DNA from: RGIG5952 sp045603485
Lineage (GTDB): Bacteria; Verrucomicrobiota; Kiritimatiellia; RFP12; JAAYLN01
Length of the DNA: 33,444 nucleotides
Assembly (NCBI GenBank): GCA_045603485.1
Contig: JAZUMF010000034.1
Coordinates: 1 to 33,444 of the forward strand
Reading direction: 5' to 3'
Within the stretch, counting starts at the first letter, position 1, and each line of letters begins with the position of its first letter. Both the position numbers and the translations under genes were made by a program. This document shows, one piece after another, positions 7,349 through 15,848 of this stretch. The notes beneath the pieces were generated by a model that worked only from the letters and a program-made list of their open reading frames with translations, searched no databases and was not told where the DNA came from.

Positions 7349-7726
7349 ATGAAGAAGTACGATGCTCTCTATATTTTCGTAAACGCTCCCAAGGAGGATG
7401 CGGTTGAGCCTATGATCGAGAAGGTCACCGGCGAAATTACACGCCTTGGCGGAGTCATCCTCGGCTCCGAAATGCTCGGCAAGAAGACCTTCGCCCGCGA
7501 ACTCAAGAAGCGCGAGTCCGGAATCTATGTCCGCACCCGTTTCGAGCTCGATCCAGCAAAGGTTGCAGAGCTTCGCGAGCGTTATGCTCTCGTTGATGAA
7601 ATCTTCCGCATTCAGATTCTCTCGGTTGATGACCGCCGTGAGGCAGCTGTTGTTGAGCAGAATGCCCGCCGCAAGGCCCGCAATGACGCGGCAGCAGTAG
7701 CAGAAGCTGAAGCTATTGAGTTTTAA
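7349..7726 (+). CDS. rpsF: Ribosomal protein bS6
   Basis: A 125-residue S6: N-terminal MKKYDALYIFVNAP, then the ferredoxin-like fold with KKTFARELKKRESGIYV, and RIQILSVDDR, followed by a charged Ala-rich tail. S6 pairs with S18 on the 30S platform. It heads the conserved rpsF-ssb-rpsR-rplI-dnaB order. There is no strong Shine-Dalgarno; the bases that could serve are in a potential hairpin. Confidence 0.95.
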   Translation: MKKYDALYIFVNAPKEDAVEPMIEKVTGEITRLGGVILGSEMLGKKTFARELKKRESGIYVRTRFELDPAKVAELRERYALVDEIFRIQILSVDDRREAAVVEQNARRKARNDAAAVAEAEAIEF

Positions 7727-7765
7727 GGTTATTTTTCCCAGTCCCCAAAGACAGAGGAGTAGACT

Positions 7766-8227
7766 ATGGCAAGCCTAAATAAGGTAATCCTACTCGGTAA
7801 TCTCACGAAGGATCCCGAGCTAAAGCGTTCCCCCTCTGGCATGGCGGTCGCGAAGCTTCGAATTGCAGTCAATGAGCAGTTTCGCGAACGCTCAACAGGG
7901 CAGCTCAAAGAAGTTGCCTGCTATGTTGATGTAATGGTTTGGGATCGTCAGGCTGAAGCTTGCGGTCAATTCCTTCAAAAAGGCAGCCAAGTCATCGTTG
8001 ACGGCCGTCTAGCCTATGATGAGTGGAAGACCCCCGCCGGTGAGATGCGAAACAAGATGAGTGTCAGAGCTGACCGCGTTCAGTTTCTCAACAACACCAA
8101 AAAGTTTTCAGCCACAAACGAAGATTCCAACGCTGCCGCTCCTCAAGCGGCTCCACAGCCACCGCCTCCTCAACAACAGGCCGAGCAATCTCCTGTCAAT
8201 GGCGACGACGAAAATCTACCTTTCTAA
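7766..8227 (+). CDS. ssb: Single-stranded DNA-binding protein
   Basis: A 153-residue SSB: N-terminal OB fold (MASLNKVILLGNL through about residue 108), a Pro/Gln-rich disordered linker, and the acidic C-terminal tip DDENLPF that recruits replication and repair partners. AGAGGAG precedes ATG 7766. It lies between rpsF and rpsR, as in many bacteria. Confidence 0.96.
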   Translation: MASLNKVILLGNLTKDPELKRSPSGMAVAKLRIAVNEQFRERSTGQLKEVACYVDVMVWDRQAEACGQFLQKGSQVIVDGRLAYDEWKTPAGEMRNKMSVRADRVQFLNNTKKFSATNEDSNAAAPQAAPQPPPPQQQAEQSPVNGDDENLPF

Positions 8228-8243
8228 GACAAATTTAACGGAT

Positions 8244-8281
8244 GCCGTACACTGCGCGATGGTTGCGCTTTGAAGTACGGC
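8244..8281 (+). promoter_or_regulatory. Hairpin abutting the rpsR ribosome-binding site
   Basis: The outer stem is GCCGTAC (8244-8250) with GTACGGC (8275-8281), 7 bp and perfect. The inner stem is GCGCGA (8254-8259) with TTGCGC (8263-8268), including one G-U pair, closed by a 3-nt loop. The structure ends one base before the Shine-Dalgarno AGGAG (8283-8287). It lies entirely in the ssb-rpsR gap and has no T-tract, so a translational control element (perhaps for S18 or S6:S18) is more likely than a terminator. Confidence 0.5.
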
Positions 8282-8296
8282 CAGGAGACAAAAAAC

Positions 8297-8542
8297 ATGA
8301 CAATGGAAAAAGGCAAGCGTCCTGCGCGCCGTCCGCGCACCGACGCAGTACCCACCAAGAAACGCTCGCGTTTGCTCGAGCCGACTGATGTGGTGGATTT
8401 GGACGACATCGAATTCCTCAAGCGTTTCGTCACGGAATTCGGCAAAATCATTCCGGCCCGCGTGACCGGTGTTACAGCAGAGCAGCAGCGCCAGATTCGT
8501 CGCGGTATTTGCCGTGCACGCAATATGGGCCTTCTCGCCTAA
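8297..8542 (+). CDS. rpsR: Ribosomal protein bS18
   Basis: An 81-residue S18 with a basic N-terminus and the conserved core LKRFVTEFGKIIPARVTG, then RRGICRARNMGLLA. ATG 8297 is chosen because AGGAG (8283-8287) is 9 nt upstream; an in-frame TTG at 8270 lies inside the leader hairpin. No zinc-type Cys pair is present, as in most S18. It is preceded by a stable hairpin. Confidence 0.94.
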   Translation: MTMEKGKRPARRPRTDAVPTKKRSRLLEPTDVVDLDDIEFLKRFVTEFGKIIPARVTGVTAEQQRQIRRGICRARNMGLLA

Positions 8543-8568
8543 GGGTAAAGAAAGAGGAGTAAACAACA

Positions 8569-9018
8569 ATGGCAGTTCAAGTAATTCTTCTTTCGGATGT
8601 AGCTTCGCTCGGCAAGGCCGGCGAGACCGTCAATGTCGCCCCTGGCTACGCTCGTAATTATCTTCTTCCCAAGCAGCTTGCAGGTCCCGTCACCGCAGCC
8701 ACACTCAAGCGCCTCGAGAAGCTCCGCAAGGAGCGTGAGGAGCTCGCTCGTTTGGCTCTCGCAGAGGCTAAGGCCAAGGCAGACAAGCTGAAGGGTGCCC
8801 AAGTCACAATCCGCGCAAAGACCGTTGACGGCGAGACTCTTTATGGCTCAGTCAAGGTCGCCGACATCGTCGAGGCGCTCGCAGGACAGGGCATTGATGT
8901 GGATCGCACCCAAGTTCTCCTTGAGGATGACATCAAGGTCGTTGGTCAGTTTGATGTTCCCGTCAAGCTCCATGCCGACGTCTCTGTCGAAATCAAGGTC
9001 TGGGTCGTCGAGGCATAA
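8569..9018 (+). CDS. rplI: Ribosomal protein bL9
   Basis: A 149-residue L9 with the N-terminal 23S-rRNA-binding domain (VILLSDVASLGKAGE then VNVAPGYARNYLLPK), the long connecting helix (about 45-75), and the C-terminal domain. AGAGGAG precedes ATG 8569. dnaB begins 6 nt after its stop. Confidence 0.96.
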   Translation: MAVQVILLSDVASLGKAGETVNVAPGYARNYLLPKQLAGPVTAATLKRLEKLRKEREELARLALAEAKAKADKLKGAQVTIRAKTVDGETLYGSVKVADIVEALAGQGIDVDRTQVLLEDDIKVVGQFDVPVKLHADVSVEIKVWVVEA

Positions 9019-9024
9019 TTTTCT

Positions 9025-10470
9025 ATGTCTCAGCCCACATCCGTTAATACACCGCTTGCTATGCGCGTGCCACCGCACAGCATAGAAGCAGAACGAGGCG
9101 TCCTTGGGTCATTACTCATGGACGCCTCGCGCGTTCTTGAGGCGTGTCATGAAAAGGGTATTTCCGACCCGGAATACTTTTATGTGCCCGCCAACCAGAC
9201 GCTCTTCTCGGCAATCCAAAAGATGTCGACCTCGGGTATGGCAGTCGATGCCGTAACCGTATCTGAATATTTAAGAAATTTCAAACTCTTAGATCAAGTA
9301 GGCGGGACTGAAGCTTTAGAAAAGATTCTTGACAGCACCCCATCAGCCGCCCACGCGGAATATTATATTGAAATCGTAAGGCAAAAGGCTCTATTGCGCC
9401 GGACACTCGATTGCGTGCGTCAGATTGAAAAAGAGTGTTACGAGCAAACCGATAATATCAGTGCCGATGAAATCGTATCCGCCTCTGAGCAACGCTTCCT
9501 TAAAATTGCAGAGGACAAAAGAAAAGGATTTGTTAGATGGGTTGATGCCTTGCAGGCGACCTATGGAACAATTGACAGCATCTTAAACGGCGGCGTTTCT
9601 GGCATTTCAACCGGCCTTATGAATCTCGACCGCAAGATGAAAGGTCTGCGAAACGGCGAAATGATTGTCCTCGCAGCCCGCCCCTCAATGGGTAAGACCT
9701 CATTGGCGATGAACATTTGCGAATTCCTATCAAAAGGCAGGGATTCAATGGATCGCCCTCTTCGCGGCGGCTTCCCTGAGTACGGAGGCAAAGTTCCCGT
9801 CGCAATCTTCTCATTGGAAATGTCGCAATACGCCCTTGCCATGCGTATGCTCTGCGCCCGCGCACAAATTTCAGGCTCACTTCTTGAGAGCGGAAATCTC
9901 TCCGCACCCGATGCCAGAAAGAAATTCCAGCGGGCAGGAAGCGAGCTCCAGCAATGCCTGATGTATGTTGATGATCAGGGCGGCTTGGATGTAATGGAGC
10001 TGCGTTCCCGCGCACGCCGCATGAAACGCCAGTTCGGCATCGGCATGATTATGATCGACTACTTGCAGCTCCTCAACTGCCGCGAATACGCCAAACAAGG
10101 CCGACAGCTCGAAGTCTCCGCCATATCAGGACAAATCAAAGCAATGGCAAAAGAGCTTGATGTCCCGGTCGTAGTCCTTTCACAGCTCTCTCGTGGCCCC
10201 GAACAACGCTCCGGCAAGGTTGAAAAGCCAAGGCTCTCAGACCTTCGCGACTCAGGTGCTATTGAGCAGGACGCCGATGTAGTTCTGCTCTTACGCCGCC
10301 CATGCAAAAACCCCGGCGACCCGGAAGCCGCTGACGAAAGATTGGCAATTGTCGATGTCGCAAAACACCGTAACGGCCCCGTCGGCGAAATTCGCCTTGA
10401 CTTCGATGGCCAGTATACGAGATTTTCGGATCGTATGGAAAATGTAAACGAAGCGCAACCCGTAGAATAA
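9025..10470 (+). CDS. dnaB: Replicative DNA helicase
   Basis: Hexameric 5'-3' helicase at the replication fork. The N-terminal collar domain (starting PPHSIEAERGVLGSLL) is followed by the RecA-like motor: Walker A ARPSMGKTS at 218-226, the SLEMS motif, Walker B with MIDYLQLL, and LSQLSR...DLRDSGAIEQDAD near the C-terminus. Length is 481 residues, normal for DnaB; no intein is present. The nearest SD-like sequence is GAGG in the end of rplI (9010-9013). It closes the rpsF-dnaB ribosomal/replication cluster. Confidence 0.96.
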   Translation: MSQPTSVNTPLAMRVPPHSIEAERGVLGSLLMDASRVLEACHEKGISDPEYFYVPANQTLFSAIQKMSTSGMAVDAVTVSEYLRNFKLLDQVGGTEALEKILDSTPSAAHAEYYIEIVRQKALLRRTLDCVRQIEKECYEQTDNISADEIVSASEQRFLKIAEDKRKGFVRWVDALQATYGTIDSILNGGVSGISTGLMNLDRKMKGLRNGEMIVLAARPSMGKTSLAMNICEFLSKGRDSMDRPLRGGFPEYGGKVPVAIFSLEMSQYALAMRMLCARAQISGSLLESGNLSAPDARKKFQRAGSELQQCLMYVDDQGGLDVMELRSRARRMKRQFGIGMIMIDYLQLLNCREYAKQGRQLEVSAISGQIKAMAKELDVPVVVLSQLSRGPEQRSGKVEKPRLSDLRDSGAIEQDADVVLLLRRPCKNPGDPEAADERLAIVDVAKHRNGPVGEIRLDFDGQYTRFSDRMENVNEAQPVE

Positions 10471-10483
10471 TTGGAACAAAATC

Positions 10484-11863
10484 ATGCTTTACCACAGTAC
10501 CCGCGGAGGAGACCGCAATTTACCCTTCAAGAAAACCGTTTTGACTGGACTTGCCCGAGACGGAGGTCTGATATTGCCCGACTCCATTCCAAATGTCACA
10601 GACAAATTGGAGCAGTGGGCAAAGCTCGGATATCCGGAATTGGCATTTGAAATCTTCCGCCTCTTCGCAACCGACATCCCGGATGAGGCATTGCGCGCAA
10701 TTGTTGAAAAAAGCTATTCCACATTCCGCACAAAAGAAGTCACACCCGTAGTACAAGTCGGCGACCTAAATATCCTAGAACTCTTCCACGGCCCTACCCT
10801 CGCCTTCAAAGACCTCGCATTGCAGTTTTTGGGTAACCTCTTTGAGTATGTCCTTGAAGAAGAAGGAGGCAAGCTCAACATCGTAGCAGCCACAAGCGGC
10901 GATACAGGCTCCGCAGCAATCCATGGCGTGCGCTCTCGCAAAAATGTCTCAATCTTCGTCCTCCACCCCCACGGCAGGGTAAGCCCCGTTCAGGCGCTGC
11001 AAATGACATCCGTCCTCGACGACAATGTCCGCAACCTCGCCGTCGATGGCACATTTGACGATTGCCAGGCAATTGTAAAGACGCTCTTCTCCGACCTCCC
11101 GTTCAGAGACAAGCACTCGCTTGGCGCCGTCAACTCAATCAACTGGGCTCGCGTCATGGCGCAGATAGTCTATTACTTCTACGGTGCCTTCCGCGTAGCA
11201 GAACGCACAGGCAAGAAAGAGGTAAACTTCGTAGTCCCGACAGGCAACTTCGGTGATGTCTTCGCCGGATACCTTGCGGCAAAAATGGGGCTCCCCATTC
11301 GCCGCTTGGTTCTTGCCACAAATGAAAACGACATCCTCGACCGCTGCTTCAAGACAGGTCTCTACACAAGAGGCGATGTCGCCGCAACGCTCAGCCCCTC
11401 AATGGACATCCAAATCGCAAGCAACTTCGAGCGTTGGCTCTACTACTACCTCGGTGAAGACCCTGCCAAGGTCACAAAGGCAATGGCGGAATTCAAAGAG
11501 ACAGGGGCAATTCGCATAAACGACGGAGCCTTGACCGACCCATGGCTTTCATCAGGGCGTGGCGATACAGAGGCAACTCTAAATGCAATTCGTGAAACAT
11601 GGGAAAAGCACAACTACCTGCTTGACCCCCATACCGCAGTCGGAGTCTCAGTTGCAAAGCGGCTCCCCGATGACGATGTTCCTACGATTTGCCTCTCAAC
11701 GGCACATCCCGCCAAATTCGGCTCCGCAATTGAAAAGGCAATCGGCAAAGATATCGCGACCCACCCGATGATTGAAGCACTCAAGGGTGCCGAAACCCGC
11801 GTCGACCGCCTCCCCGCCGATGCAAAGGCGGTTGCAGACTATGTAGCAGATCGTGCTCTCTAA
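10484..11863 (+). CDS. thrC: Threonine synthase
   Basis: PLP enzyme converting O-phosphohomoserine to threonine. The N-terminal MLYHSTRGG and the PLP-lysine motif GPTLAFKD (Lys109) mark the fungal/E. coli-type class. AATSGDTGSAA and VPTGNFGDVFAGY, which binds the phosphate of PLP, are also present. Length is 459 residues, normal. It follows dnaB by 13 nt on the same strand and is probably cotranscribed with it. Confidence 0.95.
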   Translation: MLYHSTRGGDRNLPFKKTVLTGLARDGGLILPDSIPNVTDKLEQWAKLGYPELAFEIFRLFATDIPDEALRAIVEKSYSTFRTKEVTPVVQVGDLNILELFHGPTLAFKDLALQFLGNLFEYVLEEEGGKLNIVAATSGDTGSAAIHGVRSRKNVSIFVLHPHGRVSPVQALQMTSVLDDNVRNLAVDGTFDDCQAIVKTLFSDLPFRDKHSLGAVNSINWARVMAQIVYYFYGAFRVAERTGKKEVNFVVPTGNFGDVFAGYLAAKMGLPIRRLVLATNENDILDRCFKTGLYTRGDVAATLSPSMDIQIASNFERWLYYYLGEDPAKVTKAMAEFKETGAIRINDGALTDPWLSSGRGDTEATLNAIRETWEKHNYLLDPHTAVGVSVAKRLPDDDVPTICLSTAHPAKFGSAIEKAIGKDIATHPMIEALKGAETRVDRLPADAKAVADYVADRAL

Positions 11864-11899
11864 CAACACCCCAGCCAAAGGCATATTTCGGAAACCACA

Positions 11900-13633
11900 A
11901 TGAAAAAATATGCGATATTGGTTGGGGTAAACCACTATAAAGACAGTGCGATCGGCGACCTGCTTTACGCCGAACGCGACGCCGTTGAGCTAGGCGAAAC
12001 ACTGCAAAAGGTTTGCGATTTTGACAGCGTCAAGCTCTTCACCGAGGCTACAGGCACACCCTGTTCACGCAAAGAGCTCTTCAGGTATATCCAAAGTCTC
12101 GAAAGTCAAATACAGGAAGAAGACCTACTCCTCTTCTTCTTTGCAGGACACGGCGCCTTTTGCGATGGGCAAACCTATTTCCTTCCAAGCGATGCCGAGA
12201 TGGTCGATTACACAAGCGACTCCATCTCTTTAAGGCAACTCCGCCAAAAGACAAACGGCATCAAAGCACGAAGACGCATCTTGATCGCAGATGCCTGCCG
12301 TAACAATCCGGAGCAAGGCAAAACTGGCGAAGGTCGGGGACTTAACGGCACGCGCGATTTTGGGATAAGAAGAAAAGCTCCAACCGCAGCACCGCAAACA
12401 ATAACATGGTACACCCTCTTTGCCTGTTCACAAGGAGAGCTCTCCCAGCCGTGCCATGAAATGCGCCACGGACTCTTCACGCGCTACATACTTGACGGAC
12501 TTTCAGGGAAAGCCCGCTCAGCCGATGGCTCAATAACACTCAACGGGCTCAACAGATATGTCACCCAAGCCGTTATAAATTGGTGCGCGGCAAACGGCAA
12601 GCCCGCACAACGCCCATACGCAGTGACAGACGGCACACCCGAAGATATAGTACTGGTCCCGCCAGAGCCTGAAGCCAAAAGGTCGATCCCGCAAGAAGGG
12701 CGCAAATGGGCAATCAAAGACCGCCCCTACACTTTAGATTTCGCATGGTGCCCCTCAGGCAGCTTCACAATGGGTAGACTTGGAGACGAAGCGGCGTCAC
12801 CGCCCCACAAAGTCCGCATCTCAAATCCCTTTTGGATGGCAACGACCCCAGTAACCCAAAGACAGTGGGAAGCAGTAACGGGAAAATCCCAGCATGATGT
12901 AATAAAAGCGATGCTCCAAGATGCAAGCCCGATATCGCTCGACGGAGGCACAAAAAGAAAACCTCTGGCCGAATGGCTTGGCTACTCACAGGAAACCCAA
13001 CCTGAAGAGCTCTATCTAAATCGCCCCCTCGAAAACGACAAAGACCTACCGATCGTCTATGTAAGCTGGAACGACGCGACAGCCTTTTGCCAAAAACTTA
13101 ACGAACTTGAAAAAGAGCGCCTTCCCCAAGGATATTGCTACCGACTCCCCACAGAAGCCGAATGGGAATACGCCTGTCGGGCAGGCACTCAAGGCGACTA
13201 CTACGATGGCAGCGGCCATATAGGCACTGCATACAACGATCCAAATCTAAGCCCCCTTGCATGGTATGGCGGAAATTCCTCATATCAGCTCCAAGGCACA
13301 GGCCACGATGTCACAGCCCTTGTAGGTAGAGAAGACAGCTCCCAAAAGGCATATCTAAGAGAAGTTGCCACAAAACTCCCCAACGGACTAGGCCTCTACG
13401 ACATGCTCGGAAACGCATGGGAATGGTGCCAAGATTTCTATAACAAGTACTCCCCCCTTGAACAGACCGATCCCCTTTGCGGCATCCCCAAAGGGACACC
13501 GCGCCACATAATCCGTGGTGGCGGTTGGCACAGCAAAGCCTCAAGCTGCACCTGCCACAGCCGTGGCCGCCAAATCCCCGAACTCCGCCACTTCGACCTC
13601 GGCTTCAGAATCGTCCTAGCCAAGCTCCCGTAA
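11900..13633 (+). CDS. Caspase-like (C14) protease fused to an FGE-sulfatase/C-type-lectin-fold domain
   Basis: A 577-residue two-domain protein. Residues 1 to about 250 form a caspase/metacaspase fold: the N-terminal strand AILVGVNHY, catalytic His84 in FFFAGHGA and Cys133 in LIADACRNN, so the dyad is intact. Residues from about 265 to the end form an FGE-sulfatase (SUMF1-like) domain: the CPSGSFTMG opening, TPVTQRQWEAVTG, YRLPTEAEWEYACRAG, DMLGNAWEWCQD, IIRGGGWHSK and a GFRIVLA ending. No signal peptide is seen, so it is probably cytoplasmic. Such fusions are found in bacterial signalling or conflict proteins, where the FGE fold often acts in recognition. True formylglycine synthesis is not implied. 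It starts 36 nt after thrC with a weak SD. Downstream lie tandem promoter repeats. Confidence 0.88.
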   Translation: MKKYAILVGVNHYKDSAIGDLLYAERDAVELGETLQKVCDFDSVKLFTEATGTPCSRKELFRYIQSLESQIQEEDLLLFFFAGHGAFCDGQTYFLPSDAEMVDYTSDSISLRQLRQKTNGIKARRRILIADACRNNPEQGKTGEGRGLNGTRDFGIRRKAPTAAPQTITWYTLFACSQGELSQPCHEMRHGLFTRYILDGLSGKARSADGSITLNGLNRYVTQAVINWCAANGKPAQRPYAVTDGTPEDIVLVPPEPEAKRSIPQEGRKWAIKDRPYTLDFAWCPSGSFTMGRLGDEAASPPHKVRISNPFWMATTPVTQRQWEAVTGKSQHDVIKAMLQDASPISLDGGTKRKPLAEWLGYSQETQPEELYLNRPLENDKDLPIVYVSWNDATAFCQKLNELEKERLPQGYCYRLPTEAEWEYACRAGTQGDYYDGSGHIGTAYNDPNLSPLAWYGGNSSYQLQGTGHDVTALVGREDSSQKAYLREVATKLPNGLGLYDMLGNAWEWCQDFYNKYSPLEQTDPLCGIPKGTPRHIIRGGGWHSKASSCTCHSRGRQIPELRHFDLGFRIVLAKLP

Positions 13634-13694
13634 TTAGTTCACGCTTGCTATTGCACCACCCAACTATTTGGCATTAAGAGACAGACTATTACAC

Positions 13695-13723
13695 TTGACA
13701 CCACTGCATCTATTTACTATACT
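13695..13723 (+). promoter_or_regulatory. Promoter in repeat copy A
   Basis: TTGACA (13695-13700), 17-nt spacer, TATACT (13718-13723). It is preceded by CAGACTATTACAC, matching the RAYT promoter upstream region in 12 of 13 positions. Confidence 0.7.
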
Positions 13724-13794
13724 GATGCATTAAGAAGCAAAACTGCTCAGTTGCATACTCTCGCTATTTGGCATTAAGAGACAGACTATTTCAC

Positions 13795-13823
13795 TTGACA
13801 TCAACACATCTATTTACTATACT
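13795..13823 (+). promoter_or_regulatory. Promoter in repeat copy B
   Basis: TTGACA (13795-13800), 17-nt spacer, TATACT (13818-13823), preceded by CAGACTATTTCAC. The predicted transcript start is about 13830. No gene lies downstream on this strand before the terminator at 13992-14026. Confidence 0.7.
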
Positions 13824-13991
13824 GATGCATCAAGAAGCAAGACTGTTCTAATGTACACTATACTTACAATAAATATTCTAGACAAAAATGCGATTATTGT
13901 GCAAAACAAGTATAAGGGTTACTAATTCACAAAATGACACTAATTCAACAAAACCGCCTCAGTTGTCAATAGAAATACTTTATTGCAAGGC

Positions 13992-14026
13992 AAAAAAAAG
14001 GGCGCAAGTGTTACCTTGCGCCTTTT
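13992..14026 (-). terminator. Rho-independent terminator of tolB-pal
   Basis: On the minus strand the 8-bp stem GGCGCAAG/CTTGCGCC with a 6-nt loop is followed by CTTTTTTTT. A shorter TTTT follows on the plus strand, so it may also stop rightward transcripts from the repeats. Confidence 0.88.
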
Positions 14027-14049
14027 AGAAGTGCTATCACACTTTAGAA

Positions 14050-14574
14050 TTATTGGAAGAAAGCGAATTCGCCGCGGCGGTTGAGGCTCCATGCGCCTTC
14101 GCCAGTGCCTTGGACTGCAGGACGCTCTTCACCAAAGGAGCGAGACTGGATGCGCTCTGCCGCGATACCCATGTCAATGATGTAGTTACGGACTGCGAGC
14201 GCACGCTGCTCACCAAGTGAGAGGTTGTATTCATTTGAGCCACGCTCGTCGCAATGTCCTTCAATAATCATTACATAATTTGGGTTCTGCTGGAGAATTG
14301 CAACGACATTCTGAACCTTTGAAATCTCGGCTGGAGGAAGGACAAAGGAGTCATAGCCGAAGTAAAGCGGCTCGACAACGATATTGCTGAGGCGAGTGCG
14401 ACTCTCATCAAAGGGAAGTCCTGTGACGGCAAGTCCATCACCTTCTATAGATGAAATCAAAACATCATCACCGATAGCGTCTGCATCACCATTGCCGCTA
14501 CTGCGACACCCTGTGAGAACAAGAGCCATTGCTACGGCTACGATTGTCGAAATTTTTACGATTGAAGTGTTCAT
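14050..14574 (-). CDS. pal: Peptidoglycan-associated lipoprotein
   Basis: A 174-residue OmpA-family lipoprotein. The signal peptide ends in the lipobox LTGC with lipidated Cys23. A short linker follows, then the peptidoglycan-binding OmpA domain (about 65-174) with FGYDSF, MIIEGHCDERGS and YNLSLGEQRA. Pal anchors the outer membrane to the cell wall and partners TolB, encoded 47 nt upstream. AAGGA precedes the ATG. The gene ends at a strong terminator. Confidence 0.94.
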   Translation of the reverse strand: MNTSIVKISTIVAVAMALVLTGCRSSGNGDADAIGDDVLISSIEGDGLAVTGLPFDESRTRLSNIVVEPLYFGYDSFVLPPAEISKVQNVVAILQQNPNYVMIIEGHCDERGSNEYNLSLGEQRALAVRNYIIDMGIAAERIQSRSFGEERPAVQGTGEGAWSLNRRGEFAFFQ

Positions 14575-14621
14575 TAGTATCCTTTTTTACAGTTTTGAGT
14601 TGTGTGTACAAGAAAAACATT

Positions 14622-15839
14622 TTAGCGCAACGCCTTAGACCAATCCGGCGCACGCCAATCACCTTCAGGCAATCTTAATCTTACAGGAGAATCACCCATT
14701 GTGTCAAGTACCCAGATGGAATAAGTTCTACCGTCCTTACGACTGCAAATGATGTGGCGACCGTCTGGCGCCCAAGATGGATCTTCATAGTCGGCTCCTG
14801 CCGGGGAAACGACTTCACTTGCGCCCGTCCTTGGGTCATAAACGACGATGCAATAGTTACCCTGTTTGGAGCAATAGGCGATTCTGCCGTCCACTCCCCA
14901 AGTTGGTGCGACATTTTGCGAACCGCGGAAGCTTATGCGCTTGGGGGTTTTAGTTACTGAGTCGACGATATAAATTTGAGGCGTTCCGACTTCATCACTG
15001 ACATAAGCGATGTATTTGCCGTCGGGAGACCAGCATGGGCTTGCCTCTGCAGCACGCGGTGTCACGGTAAGACGCGTGGCCTTGCGAGTGGCAACATTAA
15101 TGGCGTAAAGCTCAGGATTACCAGGCTGTGAAAGAATAACGGCGATCAGCTTGCCATCCGGAGAGACGGCGCCGCCGGCATTCAATCCTGTGAAATTGGC
15201 CAGCGGCTCTCGTTTGCCGCCTGTTGTCGCTACACGAAATACACAGGGGTAATTGCGGGCAAAGCTTGTGTAATAAATATGACGGCCGTCAGGAGAAAAA
15301 TAAGGTGACAGCGGAGCGATTCTTTCTTGGGAGAATGCCGTTACTCCATATCCGTCACTATCAGAGAGGCAAACACGACCGCCATTGACGCCTTCTTTAC
15401 GGATAAACGCTATTTTGGTCGCCGCCTTGCCGTTGCGCCCCTTAATACGGCGTACCATTTCATCGCAAAAGCGGTGAGCCTGCCAACGGGCCTCAGATAT
15501 TCCCGTCGAATTGTCACCCCAGACGAAGCTACCGCCGGACCATGCGACCTGAAGCGATGTAGAAAGTGCCTCGCCCGATGATTTTGCAACGCCGGAAACC
15601 TTGAGAGACGACGCTTCGCCTGCGGCCATCTCAAACCATCCGGAGGTTTTTATGTCATTCTCGAGGACTTGGCGGAATGTCGCGGCCAAGTTCCCCGAGC
15701 ATTGGAGTCCCTTCAAGGAAACAGGCTCTTTGCCCGAGCCTGCGCTCTTCTCAACTGTGAACGGCGCCGCTACAGCAGAAGCCGCAAAAGCGGCAAATGC
15801 TAAAAGGCTACAAAGATATTTCCTTGAAAAATATGACAT
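14622..15839 (-). CDS. tolB: Tol-Pal system periplasmic protein TolB
   Basis: A 405-residue secreted protein. The signal peptide is a basic start, a hydrophobic core and an Ala-rich cleavage region (around residues 25-27). An N-terminal alpha/beta domain follows, then a beta-propeller with repeated SPDGK/APDGR-type WD40-like blades (SPYFSPDGRHIYY, SPCWSPDGKYIAY, DPSWAPDGRHI). TolB contacts Pal and assists outer-membrane constriction at division. ATG 15839 has GGGAG 5 nt upstream; an upstream in-frame TTG overlaps that SD. tolQRA are not in the window. Confidence 0.92.
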   Translation of the reverse strand: MSYFSRKYLCSLLAFAAFAASAVAAPFTVEKSAGSGKEPVSLKGLQCSGNLAATFRQVLENDIKTSGWFEMAAGEASSLKVSGVAKSSGEALSTSLQVAWSGGSFVWGDNSTGISEARWQAHRFCDEMVRRIKGRNGKAATKIAFIRKEGVNGGRVCLSDSDGYGVTAFSQERIAPLSPYFSPDGRHIYYTSFARNYPCVFRVATTGGKREPLANFTGLNAGGAVSPDGKLIAVILSQPGNPELYAINVATRKATRLTVTPRAAEASPCWSPDGKYIAYVSDEVGTPQIYIVDSVTKTPKRISFRGSQNVAPTWGVDGRIAYCSKQGNYCIVVYDPRTGASEVVSPAGADYEDPSWAPDGRHIICSRKDGRTYSIWVLDTMGDSPVRLRLPEGDWRAPDWSKALR

Positions 15840-15848
15840 TTTGACTCC

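Larger units (their letters stand above)
13664..13845 (+). repeat. Two direct repeats at exactly 100-bp spacing
   Basis: Copy A begins at 13664 and copy B at 13764, both with CTATTTGGCATTAAGAGACA. About 82 bp are conserved, with some 7 mismatches, and then similarity fades. The mismatches cluster in the spacer between the -35 and -10 boxes, while both boxes and the 13 nt upstream of the -35 are almost untouched. That pattern suggests selection on promoter function. Confidence 0.85.
13634..14049. other. 416-bp gene-free stretch with tandem promoter repeats and a terminator
   Basis: No credible ORF of useful length is present. It holds two direct repeats (from 13664 and 13764), each with a promoter pointing right, then AT-rich sequence, then the terminator at 13992-14026. 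A short untranslated RNA of roughly 200 nt from the second promoter to the terminator is possible. Confidence 0.6.

Noticed and set aside
13634..13863. CRISPR array or DGR template after the caspase-FGE gene
   Set aside because: Only two repeats with no spacer pattern; they carry promoters, show no similarity to the FGE 3' end, and no reverse transcriptase gene is present.
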